A DNA stretch of 64,000 nt from JAAFJM01 sp964529175 (GTDB taxonomy: Bacteria; Bacteroidota; Bacteroidia; UKL13-3): positions 124,001 through 188,000 of the forward strand of contig CAZGVO010000002.1 of the NCBI GenBank assembly GCA_964529175.1. The letters are read 5' to 3'. Within the stretch, counting starts at the first letter, position 1. Every line of letters starts with the position of its first letter. The notes beneath the pieces were generated by a model that was not told where the DNA came from, did not search any database, and was given only the letters and a program-made list of their open reading frames with translations. The position numbers were made by a program, and so were the translations under genes. Of the stretch, positions 43,277 to 52,438 are shown piece by piece.

Positions 43277-44191
43277 TTATTCTGCTCCCCAGTTTTGTTT
43301 TTCGTTTTCGCTCCAAAGGTTTGGAAAAAACTTGCGTTGTTGAAATTGTGGATGTAAATATTTTTTCCATTCAGAACCTCCCGTTGCTTGTTGGTTCTCG
43401 TTTTTGCTATCTAAGTAATGCTTAGCTGTGTTTAAATGTGTCATTGGCCAGACTACATTGTACAAGTTATCAAACTCTTTTAGCTTTGCTAATAACTCTT
43501 GCGATAAATTGGGTATTTGGCTAATTCTGTCAGCTATGGTTTTGCCTTTCATGGTGGTAGCTAAACCAATAAACTGCGCTAAATATTTTTCTTCAAATAA
43601 GGTAAGCGTTAATGTTTTATTACCAGTTTTTCTATTTAACCCAGCATCTTTCCAATAAATATGGTCAAAATAATCAGTAATACTTGGGTTTGAAATAGTT
43701 TTTAAACGTTCTTTTCCTGCTTCGTTAATTAAATTTTCAAGACCTGTGCAGTGCAGTTCTATAAACCTAAACTGTGCACTTTGAAAACCACTTGCTGGTG
43801 CTAAAGTAGCTCTAAAAGTATTGTAATCATCGTAATCCATGCCATCTTTCATTATATCGAAAGAGTTAATTAACATTTGGGTATAACGAATGATGCGCGT
43901 AAATTTATTCAATAAAAAACCTTCGGCTAATTCAGGCTCTGCGGTTACTTGTTTTACTTCGTGCAACATCAGTTTTAAGAACAATTCAGTTACCTGATGG
44001 TACATTATAAAAATTTCTTCGTCTTTAAAATCTGTGCGAGGTTTTTGTAATGAAAGTAAAGTGTCAACTTCTATATAATCCCAATAATTTATAGGTTTTG
44101 CATGCAATAAACCTTTTAAATAAGTTTCTGGATTTTCGCCTAAGTTTTGGTACTTTTCGTTAATTTTATCAATAATTGGATTTGGGGTCAT
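43277..44191 (-). CDS. Tryptophan 2,3-dioxygenase
   Basis: 304-aa haem dioxygenase that opens the indole ring of L-tryptophan to N-formylkynurenine, the first step of the kynurenine route. Motifs: FIMYHQVTELFLKLMLHE with the substrate-side His65, TFRATLAPASGFQSAQFR, and WPMTHLNTAKHYL with the haem-ligand His252. A C-terminal TGGSEWKKYLHP replaces the usual TGGTSG loop but fits the family. No other kynurenine-pathway gene lies nearby. Confidence 0.92.
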   Translation of the reverse strand: MTPNPIIDKINEKYQNLGENPETYLKGLLHAKPINYWDYIEVDTLLSLQKPRTDFKDEEIFIMYHQVTELFLKLMLHEVKQVTAEPELAEGFLLNKFTRIIRYTQMLINSFDIMKDGMDYDDYNTFRATLAPASGFQSAQFRFIELHCTGLENLINEAGKERLKTISNPSITDYFDHIYWKDAGLNRKTGNKTLTLTLFEEKYLAQFIGLATTMKGKTIADRISQIPNLSQELLAKLKEFDNLYNVVWPMTHLNTAKHYLDSKNENQQATGGSEWKKYLHPQFQQRKFFPNLWSENEKQNWGAE

Positions 44192-44292
44192 GGTGTAATT
44201 TGTTTAGTTATGGCAAGCTACAAATATGTTATTTAGGTTAAGCCCAAATAATGATGGCAGTCAATATTAATATAGACTTTTTATAGTTTGTA

Positions 44293-44775
44293 TTAGTTTT
44301 TTTCCTTAATCGGAATCCAAACTTCTTCTTCCGATTCTGGGCTTGTATTGCTGTATTTTTCGCCTAAAATTTCAAAATGTGGCCTATTATCTAATTCATA
44401 AATTGAATTTGGAATCCACTCTGTAAAAATATAGTTAAAAAAAGACGCTGCATTGCTAGCCAATCCTTTGTAATTAAAAACTGCATATTTACCAGATGGT
44501 AAAACAAAGGTATACATTCCTTGTGGAATTGTTTCAAAATCAGCTACTTCTGTACAAGCCCATTTCGTAAATTCGTTATGAGGATTAAATTTTATAAAAT
44601 GCTCATTATCATAAATTTGCATTGAAATAAGATCGCTGCCAATAGCATTAGTAATTAGGTGGCGTTTGGGCATAAAAGTTTGCCAAAGCATGGCAGTTTT
44701 GTTATTAACTAAACTCATGCTTTGGCTTATGCCTATTAGTTTTTTAGGCTCAATAACCTTAATGGTAGGAGTCAT
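44293..44775 (-). CDS. GyrI-like/effector-binding-domain protein
   Basis: 160-aa protein with the GyrI-like small-molecule binding fold of AraC-type regulators, without a DNA-binding part. Blocks: KLIGISQSMSLVNNKTAMLWQTF, FTKWACTEVADFETIPQGMYTFVLPSGKYAVFNYKG, FNYIFTEWIPNSIYELDNRPHFEILGEKY. It starts on the base after the stop of the SRPBCC gene, so the two are co-translated. Ligand unknown. Confidence 0.88.
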   Translation of the reverse strand: MTPTIKVIEPKKLIGISQSMSLVNNKTAMLWQTFMPKRHLITNAIGSDLISMQIYDNEHFIKFNPHNEFTKWACTEVADFETIPQGMYTFVLPSGKYAVFNYKGLASNAASFFNYIFTEWIPNSIYELDNRPHFEILGEKYSNTSPESEEEVWIPIKEKN

Positions 44776-45180
44776 TTAGTTTTGCTCTACGTATTTTTTA
44801 AAGTTGTTTAAAATGGCTTGCCAACCCATTTGTTGCATTTCTTCCGGATTTTGACTTTCGGGTTCAAACATTTCAACCACTTCGGTTTGATTATCATTTT
44901 CTGTGAAATGAAGAATAGCTTTTCTGCCATCGCCCATGGTATAAGCTATGGTTTTATGGGTTTCAATTTGGGTATAATTACCCCAAAAATCAAAACTAAA
45001 GCTACCATCTTTAGCGGCCATGTTGTATTTAAAAAGTCCGTTTACAGTTAGGTCGTTTTCGGCATAGGGCGCGTGCCAATCATCGCTGGCAAAATTCCAG
45101 TTTACAATATGCGCAGGTTGGGTAAAATAATTCCAAACCTTTTCCACTGAGGCATCGATTTTTACTGATACTGTTATCAT
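44776..45180 (-). CDS. SRPBCC/AHSA1-type START-domain protein
   Basis: 134-aa small-molecule-binding protein of the activator of Hsp90 ATPase 1-like (SRPBCC) superfamily. It opens VSVKIDASVEKVWNYFTQPAHIVNWNFAS, followed by WHAPYAENDLTVNGLFKYNMAAKDGSFSFDFWG and ends GWQAILNNFKKYVEQ, all typical. These proteins bind hydrophobic ligands; specific role unknown. Forms a tight pair with the GyrI-like gene. Confidence 0.9.
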   Translation of the reverse strand: MITVSVKIDASVEKVWNYFTQPAHIVNWNFASDDWHAPYAENDLTVNGLFKYNMAAKDGSFSFDFWGNYTQIETHKTIAYTMGDGRKAILHFTENDNQTEVVEMFEPESQNPEEMQQMGWQAILNNFKKYVEQN

Positions 45181-45209
45181 GTTTTTGAATTGTGAATGTT
45201 AAATTATAA

Positions 45210-45224
45210 TCACGCAAGGCGTGA
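45210..45224. repeat. TCACGC-AAG-GCGTGA palindrome, copy 1
   Basis: One of four copies of the 15-bp palindrome TCACGCCTTGCGTGA in spacers of this window (others at 57430-57444, 59190-59204 and 63927-63941). It lies in the gap between the hydrolase and SRPBCC genes. Confidence 0.8.
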
Positions 45225-45257
45225 ATGAATGTTGGATTATGTTCAATATTTAGTAAA

Positions 45258-46604
45258 CTATTTTCTAGGCTGGGCTTTGATCCATTTGGCAATTTCGTCA
45301 ATTACATATTCGGGTACATTGCTTCGTTTTGAGTATTCATCTGGCGTTGATTTTCCTTCACCCTCCATAAACAAATGGTTTAATTTAGCAAAAGAGGTAA
45401 ACATATAATTATTATGATCAACTAAAGCATCTTTCCATAATTTGTATTCGCTAACGGGCACTTGGTAGTCGCGCTCACCTTGAATAATTAACACGGGTTT
45501 TTTATTGGTTTTAGCCAATTTAATGAAATCAATTTTATTCATATAATTCCAGTAGCTAAATGGGTACATGGCTGGTAAACTATCGTTTGGAAAAGTGGTA
45601 GGCAAATTACTTCGGGTAGCATTTTTAGCTTGTGCTCTTAACTTGTCAAAAATGGCAGAATCAGCTTTGGTTTTAACTTGCATTGGCATTAAATAATCAA
45701 ACTGATACAACATTAAATTAGGCATGGTAGTGTAATTTCCTGCAGCCATTATTGCGCCAGCTACTAATTTGTTTTGTTTTAAAAATAATGGCATTAATCC
45801 TGCTCCTTGACTATGGCCCATTAAGTAAATTCTATTGGCATCAACGGCTTCTTTTTTACTAACTTTCTTAACCAATTCTTTTAAGTCATCTAAATATTCT
45901 TGTTCTATGGTGTAGTAATTTCCATTTTTATGTTGTTCCATTATTTTACCAAAATAGGCTTTGGTTCTTTTATCAAAACGCAAACTGGCTATTCCTTTAT
46001 TGGCAAGGCCCCAGCTAAAATCTTTATAAATTTTGTTAGGTCCTATGGTTGCATCTTTATCTATTGGTCCGCTGCCTCCAATAATGATAATACAAGGATA
46101 TTTTTTTTGTTGAATAGGAACTGTTAATATGGCTTCACCTTCAAAGCCAGCTGGCCCAAATGGAATTTTTATTTCATAAAATCCAAATGTATTTACATAC
46201 TCAGGAATATTATACATAGGTTCTGCATCTACTATAAATAAACCTACCAATTTCCAATTTTGATTAAAGCTTAAACGCAAACCAACAGAGCCATTTTTAT
46301 ACTTTAGTTTAGTAGTGGTAATGTGTGCTGTATCTAAAAATAAATAAGCTGTACTCCCAACTTCTTTTAACTCGCCATTGATAGAAGCTAAACTTTCCCA
46401 AATGCTTTGTAATCTTTCAGGCGTAATTCTTCTTTGTAAAATTTCATCGCCTATGGCATAAGCTTTTTCGTATTGTTCAGTTTTAAATAAATCAATTATT
46501 TCAATTGATTTTTGCACAGCCAACGCTTCATTTTTTTGTGCAAATGTTTGTACTGAAAATAGTATGGAGAAAATTAGTAAGTAAAATGTAGAAGTAAATT
46601 TCAT
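45258..46604 (-). CDS. Exported DUF3887 alpha/beta hydrolase
   Basis: 448-aa secreted hydrolase. A signal peptide (to about VQTFAQ) is followed by a DUF3887 domain (about 30-125, a small cystatin/NTF2-like module) and an alpha/beta hydrolase domain. Nucleophile elbow LMGHSQGAGLMP (Ser in GHSQG), acid in LIIQGERDYQVPVSEY, and His in LNHLFMEG. Probably hydrolyses peptides or esters in the periplasm. It belongs to a leftward run (49083 to 44293) with short gaps. Confidence 0.85.
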   Translation of the reverse strand: MKFTSTFYLLIFSILFSVQTFAQKNEALAVQKSIEIIDLFKTEQYEKAYAIGDEILQRRITPERLQSIWESLASINGELKEVGSTAYLFLDTAHITTTKLKYKNGSVGLRLSFNQNWKLVGLFIVDAEPMYNIPEYVNTFGFYEIKIPFGPAGFEGEAILTVPIQQKKYPCIIIIGGSGPIDKDATIGPNKIYKDFSWGLANKGIASLRFDKRTKAYFGKIMEQHKNGNYYTIEQEYLDDLKELVKKVSKKEAVDANRIYLMGHSQGAGLMPLFLKQNKLVAGAIMAAGNYTTMPNLMLYQFDYLMPMQVKTKADSAIFDKLRAQAKNATRSNLPTTFPNDSLPAMYPFSYWNYMNKIDFIKLAKTNKKPVLIIQGERDYQVPVSEYKLWKDALVDHNNYMFTSFAKLNHLFMEGEGKSTPDEYSKRSNVPEYVIDEIAKWIKAQPRK

Positions 46605-46615
46605 GAAGATAATTT

Positions 46616-47599
46616 TTATATAAAATATTGATAAACAACTGCCGAAGCAATGAGAGCAAAGAAGAAAACTTCTTTTAAAATGGCTAACCTAGTGCTAACA
46701 AAATAATTGGCCATTACTATAGAAACAGGAACCGAAAGGTAACAAATAGCAAACACAATATTATGGTCTTCAATTAAAACTAATAATACCGAAACTACTA
46801 TAAATAAGGCAATTGTGAATAGAATCCTGCGCGTTTTTACTTTGTTTTTAAAATAATTGGCTTGCAACGATATACCTGAAACCAGCACAATCATTGTTAT
46901 TAAAAGCCATGGTAATAGCTTTATCCAGTTTATATTTATTTGGTTTAAATAAGTTCGCTCCAAACTTTTATTTACTATTATAATTAAATCGTTTAAGTTA
47001 TCGTTTAAAAAGAACATAACACCTAATAAATATACAGGCAATAAAATACCAAAAATGGAGGCCAATAAAAACCTGATATTAAAGTATGTCATAAGTACCA
47101 CACTAATTAATATGAATGGTAAATATACCAAAGTATCGTAATTAAAAAGTACGGCTAAGCCAAGGTATAAGCCACTATCAAGTACTATATAAAGCGGTTT
47201 TTCTGATTCATATAAATTACATAAACGTTGATACATTAATATAATAAACAGATTACCAATTAATTGCGGGCTTAAGAATAATTGCTGAGGGTAAAGGCTA
47301 TTGAGCAAAACAAAAAATAAACCGGGCAAAAAACTATCTTTATTTAAAATGCTGTGTTTAGTTACTATGTGTGTAACCAAATAAGCTTCTAAAAGCACAA
47401 AAAAGCTAGCACTTACTGCACTGAAGTAGTAATAATCGTCAAATGAGGTAATCCAGTTAAAAGTAAACTGAGCCAAAGGTGCATTGATGTTTAAGTCAAT
47501 TGGCACATTGACCAAAAAAGGGAGTAGTCGTATTAAAACTGCAAATACAATTACAAATACAAACGAGAGAATATTGTTGTTTCTAAATAGGTTAAGCAA
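46616..47599 (-). CDS. Polytopic membrane protein (DUF6427-like)
   Basis: 327-aa integral membrane protein with nine or ten hydrophobic helices and no soluble domain. The N-terminal MLNLFRNNNILSFVFVIVFAVLIRLLPF and central SLYPQQLFLSPQLIGNLFIIL match DUF6427 proteins widespread in Bacteroidota. Function unknown; membership is a judgement from pattern rather than a defining motif. It sits 11 nt from each neighbour in a leftward operon. Confidence 0.65.
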   Translation of the reverse strand: MLNLFRNNNILSFVFVIVFAVLIRLLPFLVNVPIDLNINAPLAQFTFNWITSFDDYYYFSAVSASFFVLLEAYLVTHIVTKHSILNKDSFLPGLFFVLLNSLYPQQLFLSPQLIGNLFIILMYQRLCNLYESEKPLYIVLDSGLYLGLAVLFNYDTLVYLPFILISVVLMTYFNIRFLLASIFGILLPVYLLGVMFFLNDNLNDLIIIVNKSLERTYLNQININWIKLLPWLLITMIVLVSGISLQANYFKNKVKTRRILFTIALFIVVSVLLVLIEDHNIVFAICYLSVPVSIVMANYFVSTRLAILKEVFFFALIASAVVYQYFI

Positions 47600-47610
47600 G
47601 GTAATAAAAC

Positions 47611-49083
47611 TTAAAAAGTAATACGCATCAAAGTAAATCGTTTATCGCGAATGGTGCAAGCCAAAAGCGAATTGGCCGAAATTTGTTTGCAATCGGTTGG
47701 AATAATTAGCAAGCTAGCATTGATGGCTTTTACCAAAATTTTGCTTTCGCTTTTTCCCTTTACATCAAATTTATTCATCAATACATCGCCTTCTTGGCTT
47801 ACATCACTGTTGTAAATGGTATAAATGGCATCATTATTTATATAACTACAAACTGATGAATAGTAACCCCCATCGCTTATGGATTGTTGTTCTTTGTTGA
47901 TTACATCGCCATTTTCGAGCAAACCATCCGCATTTATACTTAAAAGCATTATATCGTTATAATTATAAACTGTGCGGGTATTGGTTTGAGGAAATCCGTT
48001 TACATAATAAGTATAAGATTGACGTGTTAAAAAATATTTTTCGGCTATTAAAAACAAGCCACCATCGCTTTTGGGAATAATTTTCCTAATGTATAAATCG
48101 TTTAAATCAATGGTTTTGCTAAAAGAAATTTTACTTTTTAAATTGATTAATGAAGCGGTGTCTAAAATATTATTTTTAATAGCAGTTGTTTGTAAATCAA
48201 TGGTTTCGAAAAAATAGCCTTTATTGTCGTTACTTTCAGCCTCGGCATAAAATCCAATTAAATTGATTTGTTTTTTGATATTATTTACCACAAAACCAAT
48301 GTCATCAATTTCTATTTCGGGCTTTGCTATATCGTACTCTAGCATGGTTTGTGTTGAATTGTAGTACACATACATTACAAATTTGCGGCTGCTGTTTTTT
48401 TTGCGGATTTTGGTATTTTTAGGAAAATCTAACAAGGTGCAAAAATTACCTTCGTTATCAATATCTGAATTGGTAGTTTCTATATTGTTAATGTTTTCGC
48501 TTATTTCAAAGGTTTTTCCATATATTTGGGTTAAACCTTGGTCGAAACCAAAAAGGTATAAAGCCGATTTTTCCTTATTGTTTTGACTAGCTTTGGCTAC
48601 CAAACTTAAACTAAAAAACTTTTTATTGATGCTGCTTTTTATAGAAAGATTAACATTATCGTTTAGTAAAAACTCGTCAATAGAAGTTAAAAGTACCATT
48701 CCGCCCGCAATGTTTAGGTTCATATCTAATTTTTGAACCAAAAAATCAATTTTATTGGTGGTATTATTTTTAGCCGATACAAAAACGTAAATATTTTGCC
48801 CAACTAGCATTACCTTTTCTACATAAGCAGGTATACTCAAAGGCATGTCTTTACTAATATCTAAGGTAAGTTTTGAATTGTATTTTTCAATAACTACTTC
48901 TTTTTTAAAGCTATTATCGCGGCAGCGAATTAAAAACGAACCTTGCTCATTGCTGCCAATAATTTGGGTGTAATTTATTTTACTTTTTACTTTTATAGGC
49001 TGTCCAAACTCTATAGTTTGCGCTTTTAATTTTATTGAAAAAATAAAAATAACAAAAATGCTAAGCAGCTTATGTTTATACAT
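47611..49083 (-). CDS. Hypothetical secreted protein
   Basis: 490-aa exported protein (signal peptide to about SIKLKAQ). The body is beta-rich with repeated segments of the type FLVQKLDMNLNIAGGMVLL, SIDEFLLNDN, DGGLFLIAEKYF, NADGLLENG that suggest a beta-propeller of unknown type. No catalytic motif, sorting domain or lipobox seen. First gene of the leftward operon that continues with the DUF6427-like protein and the hydrolase; divergent from hflX. Confidence 0.6.
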   Translation of the reverse strand: MYKHKLLSIFVIFIFSIKLKAQTIEFGQPIKVKSKINYTQIIGSNEQGSFLIRCRDNSFKKEVVIEKYNSKLTLDISKDMPLSIPAYVEKVMLVGQNIYVFVSAKNNTTNKIDFLVQKLDMNLNIAGGMVLLTSIDEFLLNDNVNLSIKSSINKKFFSLSLVAKASQNNKEKSALYLFGFDQGLTQIYGKTFEISENINNIETTNSDIDNEGNFCTLLDFPKNTKIRKKNSSRKFVMYVYYNSTQTMLEYDIAKPEIEIDDIGFVVNNIKKQINLIGFYAEAESNDNKGYFFETIDLQTTAIKNNILDTASLINLKSKISFSKTIDLNDLYIRKIIPKSDGGLFLIAEKYFLTRQSYTYYVNGFPQTNTRTVYNYNDIMLLSINADGLLENGDVINKEQQSISDGGYYSSVCSYINNDAIYTIYNSDVSQEGDVLMNKFDVKGKSESKILVKAINASLLIIPTDCKQISANSLLACTIRDKRFTLMRITF

Positions 49084-49156
49084 TATTTTGCGAAGGTTTA
49101 AAAATGAGTTGGCAAATTAACAATTTAGCTCGTTTTAAAAATGATTGATTACTTAA

Positions 49157-50311
49157 ATGGCAAAAAAATTATACGATACCGCTAAACCGCAAGAACGCGC
49201 GGTTTTGGTAGGAGTGGTTACTCCAAATTTAAAAATAGAAAAGGCGCAAGAATATATTGACGAATTGGCTTTTTTGGCGCAAACTGCTGGTGCTGCTGTC
49301 GAAAAGCAGTTTTTACAGCGTTTGCCACATCCTAGCTCGCGCACTTATGTGGGCGAAGGGAAGTTAGAAGAAATAAAAGAATACATCACTGTTCGTGAAA
49401 TAGACATGGTAATTTTTGATGATGAGTTAAGTCCTTCGCAATTACGCAATATTCAAAATGAGCTAAAAATCAAGATTTTAGACAGAAGTAATTTAATCCT
49501 TGATATTTTTGCCAATAGGGCTAGTACAGCTCAGGCTAAGTATCAAGTAGAGTTAGCTCAAGCCCAATATTTATTGCCTCGATTAACGCGTATGTGGACC
49601 CACTTAACCAAGCAAAAAGGTGGAATTGGTATGCGTGGTCCAGGTGAAACTGAAATTGAAACTGATAGACGTTTATTGCGCGATGAAATAAGCAAACTAA
49701 AAGAACGTTTAAGCCAAATTGATAAACAATCGGCTACTCGCAGGCAAAACCGTGATGAGAAAAAACGTGTGGCTTTGGTGGGTTATACCAATGTGGGTAA
49801 ATCAACCATCATGAATTTATTGAGCAAAAGCGAAGTTTTGGTTGAAAATAAATTGTTTGCCACCTTAGATAGTACTGTGCGCAAAGTAGTTTTTGATAAT
49901 GTGCCTTTTTTGTTGAGCGATACCGTTGGGTTTATTCGTAAATTACCACATCAATTGGTTGAAAGTTTTAAATCAACATTGGATGAAGTGCGCGAGGCTG
50001 ATTTGCTGCTACATGTGGTAGATATTAGCCACGAAAATTTTGAAGACCAACTGAATTTGGTAAATAGTACTTTGCTAGAAATTGGCGCTAGCAATAAAAA
50101 ACAATTGCTTATTTTTAATAAAATAGACCAATTGAAAGAACCTTTGGAGCCAGATGATCCTTTTGGCGAGGAAACAGAGCATTTGCCTTATATTGAAAAA
50201 CTAAAAAATACTTGGATGGCCAAAGAAAACGGACAAGTAATTTTCATATCGGCCACCAAAAAGGTGAATATTGACGAGTTGAGAAAGAAGATTATTGAAT
50301 CGATTAGCTAA
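49157..50311 (+). CDS. hflX: Ribosome-associated GTPase HflX
   Basis: 384-aa GTPase that splits or rescues stalled ribosomes. N-terminal HflX domain (19-180) with SRTYVGEGKLEEI and GGIGMRGPGETEIETDRR, a coiled coil (about 175-205), then the G domain: G1 GYTNVGKST (209-217), G3 DTVGFIRKLPHQLVESFKSTL (with the leucine substitution usual in HflX), G4 NKID and G5 SATK. Start is ATG at 49157; leader region is short. A terminator-like stem follows at 50343. Confidence 0.95.
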   Translation: MAKKLYDTAKPQERAVLVGVVTPNLKIEKAQEYIDELAFLAQTAGAAVEKQFLQRLPHPSSRTYVGEGKLEEIKEYITVREIDMVIFDDELSPSQLRNIQNELKIKILDRSNLILDIFANRASTAQAKYQVELAQAQYLLPRLTRMWTHLTKQKGGIGMRGPGETEIETDRRLLRDEISKLKERLSQIDKQSATRRQNRDEKKRVALVGYTNVGKSTIMNLLSKSEVLVENKLFATLDSTVRKVVFDNVPFLLSDTVGFIRKLPHQLVESFKSTLDEVREADLLLHVVDISHENFEDQLNLVNSTLLEIGASNKKQLLIFNKIDQLKEPLEPDDPFGEETEHLPYIEKLKNTWMAKENGQVIFISATKKVNIDELRKKIIESIS

Positions 50312-50342
50312 TTGTAGCTAGAGATTTATAATTAATAAAAAC

Positions 50343-50396
50343 AAAAAGACTCATAGATTACAAGGTTTACTCTTTGTTTCTATGAGTCTTTTTTTT
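50343..50396 (+). terminator. Long-stem terminator after hflX
   Basis: A perfect 15-bp stem AAAAAGACTCATAGA (50343-50357) / TCTATGAGTCTTTTT (50379-50393) with a 21-nt loop and T run. Confidence 0.78.
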
Positions 50397-50410
50397 GTTA
50401 ACCAACAAAA

Positions 50411-50550
50411 AGCACTTTTTCTTTCTTTCTTTTTCCTTAGATGAAAAAGAAACAATCCCGCAAGGCGGGACAAGGCAAAAAAATGCTTCCACGCACAAGG
50501 CTAGGGCTGGCCCGCTTTTTTGCCGACCCAACGCACGTTGTTAATGGAAT
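50411..50550 (+). repeat. About 135-bp structured dispersed repeat, copy 1
   Basis: Shares a nearly base-for-base core (CTTTCTTTTTCCTTAGATG, AAAAAGAAACAA, AAGGCAAAAAAATGCTTCC, GCTGGCCCGCTTTTTTGCC) with an inverted copy at 58825-58959. It contains a CTTTTTC..GAAAAAG hairpin and a GGGCTGGC-based stem. Copy 1 also carries an inserted palindrome TCCCGC-AAG-GCGGGA (50456-50470). The net length difference (10 nt) breaks the reading frame between copies, so the open frame starting at 50441 is not a conserved gene. Confidence 0.85.
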
Positions 50551-50668
50551 AGGGATTTTTAGTATTCACTTTCTAGTTTTAATACTTACAACTTTTCTTA
50601 AAGAATTTCTAAGGATTCTATTTGGATTTAAATGTTTGAGGTTTTTCTTTTGGGTTTTAAAAAATACT

Positions 50669-51085
50669 CTAAATTTCTTTTTTAGTGGCAATTTTAACAG
50701 CTAATAAACCCATTGGTATATAGGCAAATACTAAATCTACTACTGCAAACCAAATTGGGCCAGGAACTAAATAAACCATCATGGCACCACCAATAAAAAA
50801 TACCATACTAATTGTTAAAGCTAGCCTCATTTTATTATTGGCAGCTATTAAAACTGTTAGCAATGCGCCAACTAAAGTTCCCAATGCATGCGCTAAAAAG
50901 GGCATAATAAAATGCTTTGGCTCAAATAAATGAATGCCAGCTTTTAAGCCTTCTTCAGTAGTTACATCTACGCCCGCAGGAAGTGGAATGATGCTAGAGC
51001 TTATTTTGATAAGAAACATGTTAAAGTAGCTTCCTGCTAATATGCCAACTATAACTGCTAATACATTTCGTAAAACTGTTTTCAT
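50669..51085 (-). CDS. Hypothetical four-helix membrane protein
   Basis: 138-aa membrane protein starting MKTVLRNVLAVIVGILAG. Four hydrophobic segments: 5-25, a middle one around FIMPFLAHALGTLVGALLTVLI, LALTISMVFFIGGAMMVYLV, and VDLVFAYIPMGLLAV. The loop after helix 1 contains LPAGVDVTTEEGLKAGIHLF. Similar small proteins are common in Bacteroidota but have no assigned function. I chose the ATG at 51085 and not the longer frame from 51184, because a well-spaced promoter (51109-51140) would lie inside the longer version. Confidence 0.72.
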   Translation of the reverse strand: MKTVLRNVLAVIVGILAGSYFNMFLIKISSSIIPLPAGVDVTTEEGLKAGIHLFEPKHFIMPFLAHALGTLVGALLTVLIAANNKMRLALTISMVFFIGGAMMVYLVPGPIWFAVVDLVFAYIPMGLLAVKIATKKEI

Positions 51086-51108
51086 GTTTTTAGGGTTTGA
51101 GTAAAATA

Positions 51109-51140
51109 CGAAGATACTTGCAAATGAGCCAAGACGCAAA
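51109..51140 (-). promoter_or_regulatory. Bacteroidetes-type promoter of the 50669-51085 gene
   Basis: On the minus strand: TTTG (51137-51140), 20 nt, then TATCTTCG (51109-51116), matching TAnnTTTG except for one C. Leader about 20 nt. Confidence 0.6.
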
Positions 51141-51195
51141 ATACAATTGTAAAATTTGAAATAACTTACCTTAAAACTTAACAATATTATACCCC

Positions 51196-51223
51196 AATCT
51201 TTCTAATCTTCCAATTTTGTAAT
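51196..51223. repeat. 28-bp exact repeat, copy 2
   Basis: AATCTTTCTAATCTTCCAAT plus TTTGTAAT, identical to 31502-31529, both preceded by a TACCCCAA string. Neither copy is in a gene. Confidence 0.75.
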
Positions 51224-51342
51224 CTTGTAATCTTTATAACCCCAAAACCCAAAACTCATTTTTATCAAATTTACAACATGGCAATTTTTTAAAGTATTAT
51301 ATTACTTTCGCCTTTATAAAAACTAAAATAATATTTTAACAA

Positions 51343-52419
51343 ATGAAATACGTTGCTTTAAATGATTTGCATGCTGGCTTAGGTGCAAAAATGATTGAAT
51401 TTGCAGGTTATAACATGCCTGTATTGTACACCAATTTAATTCAAGAACATTTAGCTGTTCGCAATTCTGTAGGTGTGTTTGATGTTAGCCACATGGGCGA
51501 GTTTATGCTAAAAGGCGAAAAAGCGCTTGACTTAATTCAATTAGTTACCAGCAACGATGCTTCAAAATTAACCGATGGTAAAGTTCAATACAGCTGCTTA
51601 CCAAACGATAAAGGTGGTATTGTAGATGATTTATTGGTATATCGTTGGAGCCAAGATGAGTATTATTTGGTAGTAAATGCATCAAACATTGAAAAAGATT
51701 GGAATTGGATTAGCCAACACAATACTTTTGGTGTAGAAATGAAAAACATGAGCGATGACATGAGTTTATTTGCTGTTCAAGGTCCTAATGCCATTAAGGC
51801 TTTACAAAAACTAACAGATGTAAATTTAAGTGCTATGGAATACTACACTTTTTGTGGTGGAAGCATGGCTGGTTGCGATGATGTAATTATATCAAACACA
51901 GGTTATACTGGTGCAGGTGGATTTGAAATTTATGTTTGGAATAAAGATGCTAAAAAAATGTGGGATGCCATTTTTGAAGCAGGAAAAGAATTTGATATTA
52001 TTCCAGTTGGTTTAGGCGCGCGCGATACTTTACGTTTAGAAAAAGGTTTTTGCTTATATGGCAATGATATCAATGATGAAACTAGCCCAATTGAAGCTGG
52101 TTTAGGTTGGATTACCAAATTTACCAAACCATTTATAATGAGCGAACACCACAAAGCCATTAAAGAAAATGGTGCTACTAAAAAATTAGTAGGTTTCGAA
52201 TTAATTGACCGCGGTATTCCTCGCCAACATTACATGATTAAGGATGCTGAAGGAAATACCATTGGTGAAGTTACTTCAGGAACTCAATCACCAAGCTTAA
52301 ATAAAGCCATTGGTATGGGTTATGTAGCAGCTTCGCATAGCAAAGTTGATTCAGAAATTTTCATTGAAATCCGCGAAAAAATGATCAAAGCTAAAGTGGT
52401 AAAAATTCCATTTTTATAG
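51343..52419 (+). CDS. gcvT: Aminomethyltransferase, glycine cleavage T protein
   Basis: 358-aa T protein of the glycine cleavage system; passes the methylene group from the H protein's aminomethyl-lipoyl arm to tetrahydrofolate with release of ammonia. Signatures: EFAGYNMPVLYTNLIQEHLAVR, GVFDVSHMGEF, VQYSCLPNDKGGIVDDLLVYR, ISNTGYTGAGGFEIYV and LGARDTLRLEKGFCLYGND. Length is typical. A -7-like box TACTTTCG lies at 51303-51310, and a good terminator with a 15-bp stem follows at 52504. Other gcv genes are not adjacent. Confidence 0.96.
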   Translation: MKYVALNDLHAGLGAKMIEFAGYNMPVLYTNLIQEHLAVRNSVGVFDVSHMGEFMLKGEKALDLIQLVTSNDASKLTDGKVQYSCLPNDKGGIVDDLLVYRWSQDEYYLVVNASNIEKDWNWISQHNTFGVEMKNMSDDMSLFAVQGPNAIKALQKLTDVNLSAMEYYTFCGGSMAGCDDVIISNTGYTGAGGFEIYVWNKDAKKMWDAIFEAGKEFDIIPVGLGARDTLRLEKGFCLYGNDINDETSPIEAGLGWITKFTKPFIMSEHHKAIKENGATKKLVGFELIDRGIPRQHYMIKDAEGNTIGEVTSGTQSPSLNKAIGMGYVAASHSKVDSEIFIEIREKMIKAKVVKIPFL

Positions 52420-52438
52420 AATCTAATTTTCAGTCATT

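Noticed and set aside
45080..45301. 73-aa minus-strand frame MTKLPNGSKPSLENS...
   Set aside because: It overlaps the ends of two well-supported genes in another frame and includes the TCACGC palindrome; no protein features.
50441..50704. 87-aa frame MKKKQSRKAGQG...
   Set aside because: It starts inside the dispersed repeat; the second copy of the repeat is out of register, and the rest is low-complexity and overlaps the membrane-protein gene end.
51086..51184. 33-residue extension of the 50669-51085 gene
   Set aside because: A well-spaced promoter lies within it, so the transcript would begin after the longer start.
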